From: Lamellibrachia columna
Taxonomy: Eukaryota > Annelida > Polychaeta > Sabellida > Siboglinidae
DNA: 64,000 nucleotides
NCBI GenBank assembly: GCA_963662155.1
Contig: OY759261.1
Coordinates: 44,657,556-44,721,555, forward strand
Reading direction: 5' to 3'
Position 1 is the first letter of the stretch. Each line of letters opens with the position of its first letter. The notes beneath the pieces were generated by a model. The model made no database searches. It had not been told where the DNA came from and saw nothing but the letters and a program-made list of their open reading frames with translations. Position numbers and translations under genes: made by a program. Shown here piece after piece: positions 34,970 to 45,011 of this stretch.

Positions 34970-36072
34970 TTCTCGAATGAAGTGTCACCGTACGCGTGGC
35001 TAGTCTTTATAGTAGAGTGGACGAGTGCCTTGGCATCGATCCAACTGTTGAATTTGGAGGGGTAGCCGAACCATTTCACCAAAGCCTCCGTTCGTCTACC
35101 TACCTTACGACGCTGCAGTACCGCTTCCACGTAGTACAGTTTATCGGCGGGTACCGACACCTTCTGCAGCTCCATTTCGTAGAAGGTGCCTTCCAGCACT
35201 TCGCCGAGATCGTCCCTCAATCGATACACGGGTGGTTCGGAGGGATGAACCTCGTGTATCGTGAACATCTCGTGACTCCAATTCGCCGCATAGCCTTTTT
35301 CGAACTTACCTTTGTACTTGCTGATGCGCACGCGATCCGACACGCGCAACTTGGGCACGCCCTTACCGTCGTGTCCGTACAGACGCTGCCACACCTGTTC
35401 TTGATTCTGGTAACTTACCTGTGACGGAGCCATGCCGATACTGCGGTGGTGGGTGTTGTTGTACGATTGCACCAAGTCCCGAAGGACGTCGATGTATCGC
35501 CACGTCTGGTGTTTCGTGAAGTATCGCCACATGCGCGTCTTGAACGTTCTGTTGAATCTTTCCACGACGCTCGCCTTCGTCTCCGCGTTGTGCGTGGAGA
35601 AGTGATGGATGCCGTGCTTCTTCAATAGAGCCTGAACGGATTTATTCAGAAATTCCAGTCCTTGGTCTGTCTGCAACGTCTTTGGCCAGCCTTTGTTGAA
35701 CGTGCTGTCAAGCGCTGCTACCAACGACGCCGCGGACTTGTTCTTCATGGGAACACACCAGGCCACTTTCGAGAAGACGTCGATCACCGTGAGGAGAAAG
35801 GTCATACCGTTGTTGTCCTTTTTCAAATTCGACAGATCGACGAGATCGGCCTGCCACTGCTGGCGTAGACCACTCACGATGACGCGTCGTCTCTTGAAAT
35901 GACGTCTAGCCGGCTTGTGTAGGGTATAGGCGTCCTGTTCCGACAACCATTCCACGACTCTTTTTCGTGGCATGCGCGTGACGCGTCGCAACGCATCGAC
36001 TCCGCCGTAACTACCTACCCTTTTCGGATCGAAATAGACCGTCCTCAGTGGATGTTCTTTCCTAGGCGCCAT
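34966..36072 (-). CDS. INT: Retroviral-type integrase with chromodomain, copy 1 (intact)
   Basis: 368 residues from ATG 36072; an upstream in-frame Met at 36228 is rejected because the ATG used is conserved in copy 2 and just overlaps the stop of the preceding small gene (TAATG). Core residues: D76 in WQADLVDL, D136 in LQTDQGLEF, E171 in SVVERFNRTF, with 34 residues between the last two, fitting the DDE integrase fold. Residues about 312-350 (YYVEAVLQRRKVGRRTEALV, then KWFGYPSKFNSW) form a chromodomain, which in Polintons and chromoviruses may guide insertion to chromatin. No break seen. Confidence 0.93.
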   Translation of the reverse strand: MAPRKEHPLRTVYFDPKRVGSYGGVDALRRVTRMPRKRVVEWLSEQDAYTLHKPARRHFKRRRVIVSGLRQQWQADLVDLSNLKKDNNGMTFLLTVIDVFSKVAWCVPMKNKSAASLVAALDSTFNKGWPKTLQTDQGLEFLNKSVQALLKKHGIHHFSTHNAETKASVVERFNRTFKTRMWRYFTKHQTWRYIDVLRDLVQSYNNTHHRSIGMAPSQVSYQNQEQVWQRLYGHDGKGVPKLRVSDRVRISKYKGKFEKGYAANWSHEMFTIHEVHPSEPPVYRLRDDLGEVLEGTFYEMELQKVSVPADKLYYVEAVLQRRKVGRRTEALVKWFGYPSKFNSWIDAKALVHSTIKTSHAYGDTSFEK

Positions 36073-36221
36073 TAAAAGTGTTCCGATGGATTGGCAGTTG
36101 TGATGTTGACTCTGTAGCACGGTTCTCGATGAGTGACAACGAGTACGCTGACGTACACCAGAAGACCCACTACCACACCTACGACGATGACGAATGATCG
36201 ATAATCTAGTACTGAAACCAT
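36072..36221 (-). CDS. Small membrane protein A (49 residues), copy 1
   Basis: Too short for most gene callers. It starts MVSVLDYRSFVIVVGVVVGL, a signal-anchor or single membrane helix (residues about 9-29), followed by a polar tail. The start lies inside the previous gene and its TAA overlaps the integrase ATG. Copy 2 at 49208-49351 conserves the first half (MVSLDFQSFVIIVVVVVSVL), with many changes at third codon positions. Function unknown. Confidence 0.7.
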   Translation of the reverse strand: MVSVLDYRSFVIVVGVVVGLLVYVSVLVVTHREPCYRVNITTANPSEHF

Positions 36222-36343
36222 ACCCCAAATAGCGACTGTTGTAGAAGACTTCGAGCTATAGCGTCAACAATCAAGTAAAGTCCACCGAAAATTGCTGCAA
36301 CGATGACGGAACGGTACGTGGTGTCCTGTGGATCATTCGACAT
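36206..36343 (-). CDS. Small membrane protein B (45 residues), copy 1
   Basis: Begins MSNDPQDTTYRSVIVAAIFG; residues about 12-30 could span a membrane. Copy 2 (49089-49220) encodes the same pattern (SSDPQD, GGLYLI, IAR) but begins with TTG where ATG should be. Both copies overlap the next small gene by 16 and 13 bases. Conservation of the frame and overlap between two diverged copies argues that this is a real gene. Function unknown. Confidence 0.7.
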   Translation of the reverse strand: MSNDPQDTTYRSVIVAAIFGGLYLIVDAIARSLLQQSLFGVWFQY

Positions 36344-36382
36344 CGTAGTGCACACTGTGCTATGGACACGTGTTGCACCGTC

Positions 36383-37192
36383 TTAAATGTCTTCCCAACT
36401 AGCCAATGACGCCAGAGCCTTGCGTTGACGTTCTGGAGGTGGGGTGAGCATGGAATGTTCCATCTGACCGCGTCGACGAGCGAGGGGTGTCCAACTGAGC
36501 GTTCTTCGTGCGCTACCACCGCCAGAGCGAGGGGTAGTCGGCATTCGACGACGGCGACCTGGAGTGGATGTCGTCGGCGTCGGCGTCGTTGCCTGACGTA
36601 TGTAGGCTCTCCTGGTGACGTTACCGACCAACTCCATGGGTAGGTTCATGGCACGGAGTTGTCTTGCGAACGGTTGCCATCCCGTTGGATCGGTCTTTCT
36701 CTTACGCAACAGATCATTCACGAGATCCACCACGTTACTTCCGGCAACCGGCACACCCTCGTGGATCAGTTCGCCGCGAGCGGTCCACGCAATATCTCTT
36801 TTGAGATGTTCCATCAAACGTCTGGCTTTGCCTTGCATGGTCTTGGGAACGGTGTCCACGACGTCGGCCTCTATCCCAGTAGCAGGAGCTCCTACTGCTC
36901 CCTCCGCCACCCCCGCCCCCGCCGCCCCCGCCCACGTCCCAGACTCGTTCACCGTGACCACGCGTACAGGTTCCTTGACGTGTTTATCGGACAAGACGTT
37001 ATACCGTTGCAATACCTGATTGTACAGTGTTACCTTGGTCCTGTCGTCGAGGTCCTTTCTGTCGAGGATGGTCTTCATCTCGTCATCGAGGGCTTGCACC
37101 TTCTTACCTAAGGTGTCCGTCGAGGGTGGTGGTGAACGAAGCGTGTCCAACATTCGTGGGTCCACCAAGGCCATCTTGCGTGCGTGTTCCAT
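36383..37192 (-). CDS. Conserved Polinton protein of unknown function, copy 1
   Basis: 269 residues. The N-terminal part is helical and charged (KKVQALDDEMKTILDRKDLD, TKVTLYNQVLQRY). A Gly/Ala-rich linker follows, then a conserved block (ARRLMEHLKRDIAWTARGEL, GSNVVDLVNDLLRKRKTDP, GWQPFARQL) and an Arg/Thr/Pro-rich basic tail with TPRSGG and RRTLSWTPL, which could bind DNA. Similar proteins occur in other Polintons as far as I recall. Copy 2 (48430-49020) is truncated and broken. The position between the small basic protein and the integrase is the same in both copies. Confidence 0.75.
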   Translation of the reverse strand: MEHARKMALVDPRMLDTLRSPPPSTDTLGKKVQALDDEMKTILDRKDLDDRTKVTLYNQVLQRYNVLSDKHVKEPVRVVTVNESGTWAGAAGAGVAEGAVGAPATGIEADVVDTVPKTMQGKARRLMEHLKRDIAWTARGELIHEGVPVAGSNVVDLVNDLLRKRKTDPTGWQPFARQLRAMNLPMELVGNVTRRAYIRQATTPTPTTSTPGRRRRMPTTPRSGGGSARRTLSWTPLARRRGQMEHSMLTPPPERQRKALASLASWEDI

Positions 37193-37198
37193 CTCTCT

Positions 37199-37567
37199 CT
37201 ATCTCTTGAGCAGCACCTCTCGGAGCAAGGGTAGAAAGACCGAACTTGCCAACGGTGCTAAGAAGGCCGATAGGAAACCACCGCTCTGTCCCTCGCCGAC
37301 CTGCTGTTGCAGCAAGATGCGTCTTCTCCTGGCAGCTGGCGTTCGTCTCTGACCCAACTCGCGTAACTTCGTCCTGTATTTACTCAAACGACGCCTCTGT
37401 AATTCGGTCAATGGAATGTTCTTTTTTAATATGTTGTAGGCACACTCGGCTAGTGCACACAGCAGATCGGCGTCGGCGTTGGCGATGATGGCCCTTTTCA
37501 ATTTGTTGCTCTTCATTCTGTTCAGTGCCTGTATGCATACGATGTGTCTCTTCACCAGCGCAGACAT
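37199..37567 (-). CDS. Small basic Polinton protein
   Basis: 122 residues from ATG 37567; the longer frame from 37810 overlaps the ATPase and is rejected. It has ANADADLLCALAECAYNILK, then a very basic stretch (LQRRRLSKYRTKLRELGQRR) and a Gly/Leu-rich hydrophobic end (GGFLSAFLAPLASSVFLPLL). This layout, a core helix then KR-rich then GGFL tail, recurs in Polintons and may be a core or minor virion protein; that is inference. There is a 38-base gap to the ATPase. No second copy remains in the window. Confidence 0.75.
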   Translation of the reverse strand: MSALVKRHIVCIQALNRMKSNKLKRAIIANADADLLCALAECAYNILKKNIPLTELQRRRLSKYRTKLRELGQRRTPAARRRRILLQQQVGEGQSGGFLSAFLAPLASSVFLPLLREVLLKR

Positions 37568-37604
37568 GGTGCGAATGAAGAGACTATCCACGCGTGCGGT
37601 CTTT

Positions 37605-38231
37605 TTATACCTTCGGCAAGTACACGTACTGAACACCGTCGTCTGGAAAGATGGCCGTGCGCAGACGCATGTCCTCGGGCGTGTCCTGTTTGAGATCGAC
37701 CAATAGATAGCCGTACGGTACCGACGTGGCGTCTTTAAAAGCCTCTTGAACGAACTTGACGCGCCCCGGATACATATGTCGAGCCAAGTGCGACATCTGC
37801 GATGCGTCACGAGGATTCTTGAACACCACCATGTACTGAGAATTCAGACTGATGGTACGACTCTCTTTGTTTTTGGGGAACAGGTTCTGTACGAGATACA
37901 GCACGGACGTGTTCCTGTGATGACTTTTTTTAGTGAACAAGGTCGTGACCGGTTCGTCCGTTTCTGCCATGAGATCGTCTATGACGATAAGGTTCCTCGT
38001 CGACGAATCGAACATGCTCGCACTCGGCAACCCTTCCTCGAACCGCACGTCGACCAAGTCCATCGTTGCGTAAGCCTCTTGCCATTCTCCGTAACACCAC
38101 GTGATCCGTTCGGGGGGTGGATCGATCATCGCAGCAGCGTGACGCAGCATACGCGTCACGAAAGTACTTTTGCCGCATCCCGTCGGTCCGGCGACGATGC
38201 ACGTGAAAGGATGTTTCCACCGCGCGTCCAT
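37605..38231 (-). CDS. ATP: FtsK/HerA-type genome-packaging ATPase, copy 2 (intact)
   Basis: 208 residues. Walker A GPTGCGKST is at 15-23 and Walker B LIVIDDLM at 81-88; a sensor-like YLVQNLF follows at 112-118, then TISLNSQYMVVFKNPRD. This is the layout of Polinton and adintovirus packaging ATPases, which pump DNA into the capsid. Length is close to the family's usual ~200-250. Starts at ATG 38231, 39 bases after the polymerase stop, in the same direction. No break seen. Confidence 0.93.
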   Translation of the reverse strand: MDARWKHPFTCIVAGPTGCGKSTFVTRMLRHAAAMIDPPPERITWCYGEWQEAYATMDLVDVRFEEGLPSASMFDSSTRNLIVIDDLMAETDEPVTTLFTKKSHHRNTSVLYLVQNLFPKNKESRTISLNSQYMVVFKNPRDASQMSHLARHMYPGRVKFVQEAFKDATSVPYGYLLVDLKQDTPEDMRLRTAIFPDDGVQYVYLPKV

Positions 38232-38270
38232 GATCGCTTATGAAAGACGACCACAGTGCATCGCCTTTTT

Positions 38271-41200
38271 CTACACGTCCACCGGACCCGTGCTCACCCC
38301 GTCCTCGTGCACCACGCGTTTGGCGTAGAAGTAGGTGAGAGCCGCTCGTTCCTGCACGTACGTCAACACGGTCGAGTGACGCACCCGGAACCCGCGGTTC
38401 TTTCCACTTCCGCTCCGACGGTTGGTGAGCACCTCCAGGAACGCGTTCTTGTCGATGTCGTTGTGACGTTTGCTCAGTCCTTTGGTGCTGTATTTGTCGG
38501 TGGGTCCGAAACAATAGTACGTCTTGCTACACAACCCCACGAACCCGGCACCGGAACACTCCACCTTGAACAGACCAGGTGTCCTCTTGTCGTACGCCCT
38601 GCGCGCCATACATCACGCCTCGTCGCCGACCCACGGTCTATTGGCGAGTCGGCAGCGCACGTACTCGTTCCGATGGTCGTCGCAACATTCGGACGGCAAC
38701 CATTCGGAGCGGTGCCGGAAGTAATGTTCTCGTAGTTCCGGGGTCACGAGGGCGTCGACGGACTCGGCGGCCAAGGCCAAATAGGCAGAATCCGTATCCA
38801 TCTCGCAGTACTGAAAAAGAGGGCGCTCCAGGTACCTGTCGATGAAGTCGTAATAGAACTGCAACATGCGCATCTTGGCGTACTGTAGAACGAAGAATCC
38901 CACGTGTACGGGCAGGGTGTACGTGACGGTTTTCTTGTTCATCTCTATCTCGTACGCATCGTCGACGACGACGTCGAGTTGTCGGAATCGTCTATCGTTG
39001 ACCATGAGAGATGCTGCCTTCTCCGTGCAGTAGTTGACGTCACGATGTCGGTCCACGTTGGTGATGGTCTTTCCGTAACCCGAGTTCTCCAGCAACTTCA
39101 TGGTGTCTGCGATGATGGCCATGTGCGAGTGGACGTCTCCCTCGCGTCGCGCCGTGGACACTGCATCACCGAACCGACGGAAGCACGGGACGGGATCGTA
39201 CTCAACGACCTGATACACGTGCGTCACTTCGAGACCGTGGTCCATGTACCAGCGCAACAGAGGCGTGGCGAGCAATATCTTATCGCCTCGATAACTACCC
39301 ACGAGCATGCGTCTCGGAATCGCCATGATGTTGTGCTCCTCTGCGTATCGGTGCATGAACGGTCCGAGATCGTCGCGTGTCAGACGGATGTTCTTGAACA
39401 CGGGCTGCATCTCGGCAAAGTGTTCGCGCAATGCTTCCGGTACGCAAAGGTCACACTCGATCAGACCGAACACGGTTCCGGCACGCACGCCGTTCAGGAT
39501 CTGTTGCGACGTCATCGTCCATCGTGCGTGACGTCGTCGTGGAAATGCAGCATCCAGAAGCTTTTTCACGACAGGATCTCGTCTCGTCTCTTTCCACTCG
39601 CATTCCCACAACTCGACGACCTTGACAAAGTGACGGAGGTAGAGGGTGTTCTTTCGGGTTTCTGCGAGCAGTTCAGCCATGGGTTTCCCGTTGACCTCGT
39701 TGAACTCTTTACCAGTGCACGAGTGACCATGGAAGAAACATCCGTGGAACTGATAAGCCGTTTTCGTCTCGCTGCACCACCCGTCCACCAACAGTTTGCC
39801 TATTCTCTTCTCTCTACCGTTGATCTGGTGTCGTATGTCGCATCCCGTGCGTTCGGATTCCCAAGTCAACCATTCCGCAGCCATCTGACCGTAAAACTGC
39901 GCCGATTCGGGTCGGAAGTCGTTCTCTTCCCGTCGTCGCGTGTACCGTCCCATAGGCATGTCTTGCATGAGTGACCACAAGTACAGGGCGTTGGCATCGT
40001 ATCCGACGATGGACCGACACGGACGAGCGGTCTCTCCGTACTCGTTCTGACGTAGCGTGGTGACCCCTTTCTCGTGATAGCGGTGAAAAACGAGCGAAGG
40101 TCCGCCAACCACGTGATCTTTGACGAGGTGATGAAGATCTTTATTCTTCTCGTTGAATATGGTAAAGTAGGTCTTCTCTGGAAGGTCGTTAAACAGGTAG
40201 AGCAAGGTCAGACCAGGTACGCTGATGCCTTGCTTGAACATGTCTATGCCACGTTGCTGATAGAAGGCAAACTGTCTGTCGAGAAAAGTCTCGCAAAGTC
40301 GTCATGGAGTTGTCGCACCAGGCCTCTTGACAACTGGCATAATCCTCGTCGGAAATACCTTCGTTCTTCAGTCGACTGAAGAAGGCCTGTTTCGAAGGAA
40401 GTGCGGTGTCGTCGAGTCTCTCCAGACGGTCCATGTACTCGTACGGGAAATGACCTTTCGTCACCTCGCATCCGTACGCCTTCAGATACTTGTCGTAACT
40501 GAACCCGGGGGGCTATGTAATTGATCATGTCTAAGAATTTCAGCTGATCCGTCGAAAGACACATGAACGTGTTGTTGCGTTTGATGACGAAAAAAGACCC
40601 GTTACCCTCGTTCTCTTCTTCTTTGTCGTCTTGTTCTTGTTCTTGTTCTTGTTCCCCTGTCTTTGACGTGGTGGTGGATAGGAAGTAGGGTATGAGGAAC
40701 TGTTTGATGACATTGAGATCATACTTACCCGAATTGAACCCGATGACGGGTAACTGATGCATCCATCCATACAGTTGTCCCATCAGCTTTTTGTATGGAT
40801 TGGTAGTTCGACGAGATTTCTTCTTGTCGTTGGCTGCTCGTGCAGCCTGTTCTCTTTCATCCCAGTTCGTCAGTTCCTCTGCGAGTTGTTCCAAGACATC
40901 TTCGTACGTGTGTTTGATCTTATCGTACGCGGCGTCACTCATCGCTTGTAAGATATCCATCATAGCGCTCACCAACTTGTTGGTGTCTCCATCTGTGACG
41001 AGACATTGCACTCGCTCGTGTCCGGGCACGTTGGATGCGACGCTGACGCTCAGTGGAACGTGACGCGCCACCCAGTGGATCTTGTCGCTGTCCGACGGAA
41101 GTTGTTCCGTGTCGAACCAACACTCGAAGTTAAAGGTGGCTCGATACGGATAGTAGCGCAACGATTCAGCCACGCGAATGTTCTCATCGTCCAGACGTTC

Positions 41201-42420
41201 GAACACCGATGGAGTCGAATGGTACACGCCACCAGGATAGACTCGACGCACACTCCGTACACGTGCGCTCGTGCCTATGCAGCTTAGATGCTTCTTTCCA
41301 TAACGAGTCACCGCACTTCCGACATCGATACGAGTGACAGTACATGCGGACATCTTGGATGAATGAAAAATGTGTCTCGTGAAGGTTGATATACATTGTT
41401 TCGGGGTACTTGCATAACGATTGACGGACCAGTTCGGCAGTCGACTTACCATCCTCCACATCCTCTGCATCCGGTTTGACGAGTTTATACACGCACACGT
41501 TCGTTTGGAACGTGGTCTCTATGCGATAGAGGTCATCCAGCGTGATCCCTGCAAATTCTTCCATGGGTACGTGGTCTCGATCGTATGTCTCGTACAGCGT
41601 CTTCACCGCCGGTTCCAATCGATATAGATCGCATCCTCGATGTAGGGCCAGACATCGGAAGAGACATAGGTTATCATTGTACCTCTTGTTATGGTTGGGT
41701 TCCGTTTCCAGACCGATGACGCTTTTCTTCTTCTTGATGTAGGACGTTAGAGGGATCATACCTACACATCCTATAGGGTGATCGATGATGCGGTTAACGA
41801 AGAAAGTGACATTCGTCACGAGTTCGCACACCCACACAGAATCCGGTCTTTGATTGATGGCCCATCGCAAGACGTCGGTTTCTTGGATGCGTTCGAGAAA
41901 GTCATCAAAGTCCTTGCTGTCGGTGACGAGACTGGGTTCGTCTAGGTAGCGTCCACAGCAATTACACGAGGAATGATAGTACTTGTATTGACCCGTGTTC
42001 TTGTTTCTCAGAACGAACCCGTAACTGAAGTTAATCTTGAACGCATTGGTCTGTTCCTGGAACATGATCTTCAAAGACGGTTCTAGGACGGTCGTGTCTA
42101 GCGTGGTTAATATGTAATCGTACCTGCATTGGAGAGGACTTCTTGACACGTGGGTCCTTATAGCAGACCAGTGCGCACGAACGACATCTAGCAACTCCGT
42201 CGACAGAGTGTCGGAGAAGGGAAGTCGATCGGGTGGTTCTAAGGGATCTTCCTCGCTAACGAGTGGGTGTTGGGATGGGGTAGTGTCTTCTCTTTTTGAT
42301 CTCTTTGGTGCTGACGGCACGGTGACGTCGGTACACGCGGTTCGTGCGTGTCTGGTCAGATGGTCACGTCTTTCGAACTTCCGTCCACATTTCTTACACG
42401 TGTAGACGGTGGTGTTTCTT

Positions 42421-42469
<49 letters not shown>

Positions 42470-42470
42470 A
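38271..42470 (-). pseudogene. polB: Protein-primed DNA polymerase B, copy 2 (broken)
   Basis: Pieces: 41184-42500 (C2H2 finger CKKCGRKFERRDHLTRH, SCNCCGRYLDE region, second finger CRKCGDSLWKEASKLHRHERTC), 40244-41470 (exonuclease; FNFECWF and FNSGKYDLN), 38613-40241 (motif A YDANALYL near 39988-40008, motif B KLLENSGYG near 39078-39105, motif C DTDS near 38782-38805) and 38271-38609 (C-terminus, GFVGLCSKTYYCFG). All core catalytic motifs survive. Only about three frame changes (near 41210, 40400-40510 and 40242) and one stop (near 38610) break it. The N-terminus has been replaced by LINE sequence plus a serine repeat. Confidence 0.92.
42418..42470. repeat. (AGT)n microsatellite encoding a serine run
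   Basis: About 17 trinucleotides (CTA on the plus strand). It joins the LINE fragment to the polymerase and keeps both in one reading frame. Confidence 0.93.
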
Positions 42471-44165
42471 TTTTTTAAATACTGGGATAACTTTGGCCAC
42501 TTTTAGTTTATCGGGGAATATCCCTGTATTAAAAACTTGTGTTAGTAAAAGCGTCAGAGGTTTGATAATGGTTGGAGCTAGTTTTTTAAATAATTTGCTC
42601 GAGATTCCATCAAATCCGCTACTATTTTTTTTTGGAAGTGTTTCTATTATTTTTAGTATTGTTTGTTCATCGATATCGCTTAATACAAACCTGTAATTTA
42701 GTTTTTTCTTCAGGTAGTGTTCAAAGTTTTTTTGACCCGTGTAAGTTATATTATTTGCCAGGTTTATCCCAATATTTGTAAAAAAAATGCATTGAATTTA
42801 TTGGCTATGTCTAGTTTGTTTGTTATTTCAGTATTATTTATGTTAATATTATTAATGTGGGGAAACTTTTCTTGTTGCTGTTTCTTGAAATTATTTCATT
42901 TATTGTTTTCCATGTGTTTCTAATATCGGAATTATATTTAGCAAAAGTAGAAGCAAGGAACTGTTGCTTAGCTGCACGTATGCTTATCTTTAATATTTTA
43001 TTATATGTCTTAAGGTTAATATATATTATTTCATACTCTCTTGAGGTGGGATTTGTTAATTTCATTCTTTTGTATAGATTGTCTCGGAATCTTATTGAGT
43101 TTAGTAGTCCTCTTGTTATCCATTTAGATTTTTTATGTTTATAATTGTTAAATTTCACTAATTTACACGACATATGCTTATTTTTTGCCTTTTCAATTTC
43201 GTCATGTATGATATTATAACTTACATTGGGATCTGCGGTCTGACTTTTATCTAGTTTATTATATAAATCAGCACTACTAATCTCATTTATAAATTTGTTG
43301 ATAGCTTCATCATTTTGCAAGTGTATTTTAATCAAGTTTGGATTTGGTATTTTGGTGAGAGCAATGTCCAGTAAAACAAAGTATGGTTGGTGATCGGATA
43401 ATTTGTTTAGCAGGATACCGGCAGTGGTAACCTTTGTTGTTTGGTAAACTTTGCAGAACACATTATCTATTAACGTACCACTTGTGTGAGAAAACCTAGT
43501 TGGAAGGGTAATTTGAGGAAACAGGCTATGGGATGTCAGCAAGTCAAAGAATTCACTACACATTCCATTTTCGTTAATTTTGAGTAGATTTAAGTTGTAG
43601 TCCCCGGCTATATTAATACTCCTATTCAATTTGTCAAGGGACAGTATGAGTGAGGTGAATTCATTAATAAATTGTTTAATTTGATCTCTTAACATTCTTG
43701 GTGGTCTGTATATATTGCCAATAATTATTGGTTTGGGTAACCCTCCCCCTTTTAGATATATTATTTGTCCCTCCCAATGTTCATACATATTTAAATTTAA
43801 GCATACTTCGTATTGGAATTTTTTGTCAACATATGTTATTAACCCTCCTCTGTCACTGCTGCTCTTACCCTGAATTATGCATTCGTATCCCGGTAATTGT
43901 ATATTGAGAGAATAAGTCTGATCGGATATCCAGCATTCTTGTAGACATATGACATTGAATTTATACTCTATATTGTGTAGTTCTTCAATTAATGCTTCCA
44001 ATTCATCAAATTTAGCATATATTGATGGTATATTTAAACTTAATATGGAGATCATATTCTTTTTTTCATTCACTAAGTTCTTAAATTTATCAAGATCATA
44101 ATACGATGAGTGTTTTATTACTTCTAGTTCGTTATTATTAATGTCGAGAATGCTGATTAAGCTGT
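42471..44165 (-). mobile_element. Non-LTR retrotransposon ORF2 fragment (endonuclease and start of RT)
   Basis: On the minus strand the frame opens near 44165 and has apurinic-endonuclease motifs in order: SLNIPSIYAKFDEL, LQECWI, GGLITYV, GNIYRPPR, IAGDYNLNLL, GTLIDNVF, SDHQPYF. After a frame change near 42840 the RT begins (SSGFDGISSKLFK, GIFPDKLKVAKVIPVFKK) and stops dead at 42471, where the serine microsatellite starts. The 5' side of ORF2 is preserved and the 3' part is missing, the opposite of normal 5' truncation. The clade is uncertain (CR1/L2-like). Confidence 0.82.
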
Positions 44166-44399
44166 TGTTTTAAAGCCCACCCAAATGTGAAAGAATAGAA
44201 TGATCTGAAAGTTCCATCATTTAATCAATATTTTTTAATCAACCGCAGGTCGTTCTCCGCTAATGGCGGCGTTATTCGTTTGCGCGTCGCCGTTGTCGTT
44301 GCCACCTTCTCGTCGTCGTCTCTATCATTTTCGTAGGCCTCACGCAACTGTAGGAGCCCGTTATGAATCTATAGACAGGACAACAAAAGACACACCTGT
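44166..44399 (-). other. Gap with a possible small C-terminal exon
   Basis: On the minus strand, 44240-44370 has an open frame (GLLQLREAYENDRDDDEKVA, then KRITPPLAEND) preceded by a TCTATAG that could be a 3' splice site. It could be the end of the 44400-45509 gene, but no convincing donor is seen and the intron would be only about 45 bases. Left as a possibility. Confidence 0.3.
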
Positions 44400-44942
44400 T
44401 TAATCACTGTCGACAACATCGTTCTTATCTGCATATCGACTGGCTATGGTCGCTCTGACCGTGTCTGCCATATCGAGACTCCATTGCATTTTCCCAAACC
44501 TCTCCTCCAACGCTATGACAACCCAACGCAAGATGTGCATGATAAGACCGGAAGACGGTACGTAATACTCATCTTCCGATAGATCTAATATACGAACCAC
44601 CTCGTTACATGCATAACGAACGCACGCTGCATCTACCGCTGCGTCGAAGGTATTTTGATTCATCATGGCTTCCGCACGATTCCAAATTATGTCTATGTTC
44701 ATTACCGTCACCTGCATATCATGATCGTTGTCGTTGTTACTACTGTTACTACTGCTACTGCTTATGACCATAGCTGCATCGTTACTGCTGCTGCTGCCGC
44801 TGCTTACGACAATAGCTGCATCGTTACTTTGCTCGTCTGCTATAAACAGAGTCGGTTCGGTAGAGGAAGTGATGGATGGTGAGGATGGTAACAGATTACG
44901 ATCTTCATACGCATCTAACCACTCATGTACCTTTTTGTTCAT
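44400..44942 (-). CDS. C-terminal part of the RPA-like accessory gene (after an in-frame TAG)
   Basis: 180 codons: a Ser/Asn/Asp low-complexity region (GSSSSND, SSSSNSSNNDNDHD) followed by a compact helical domain (VDAACVRYACNEVVRILDLS, IMHILRWVVIALEERFGKMQ) that I do not recognise. The 23 codons between this Met and the stop of the upstream gene are open and in the same frame, so 44400-45509 probably was, or is read as, one protein interrupted only by TAG at 45012-45014. Confidence 0.6.
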   Translation of the reverse strand: MNKKVHEWLDAYEDRNLLPSSPSITSSTEPTLFIADEQSNDAAIVVSSGSSSSNDAAMVISSSSSNSSNNDNDHDMQVTVMNIDIIWNRAEAMMNQNTFDAAVDAACVRYACNEVVRILDLSEDEYYVPSSGLIMHILRWVVIALEERFGKMQWSLDMADTVRATIASRYADKNDVVDSD

Positions 44943-45011
44943 GGTTGTTTCGTCGGGACCTGTGCTGCTGTCAGCGCTGGCGTCGACGACAGCATTCTCT
45001 TTGTCTTCCTC

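Noticed and set aside
36073..36228. Upstream in-frame start for integrase copy 1
   Set aside because: The extra 52 codons overlap two small conserved genes and are not kept in copy 2.
38904..39974. 356-codon plus-strand frame
   Set aside because: Antisense shadow of polB copy 2.
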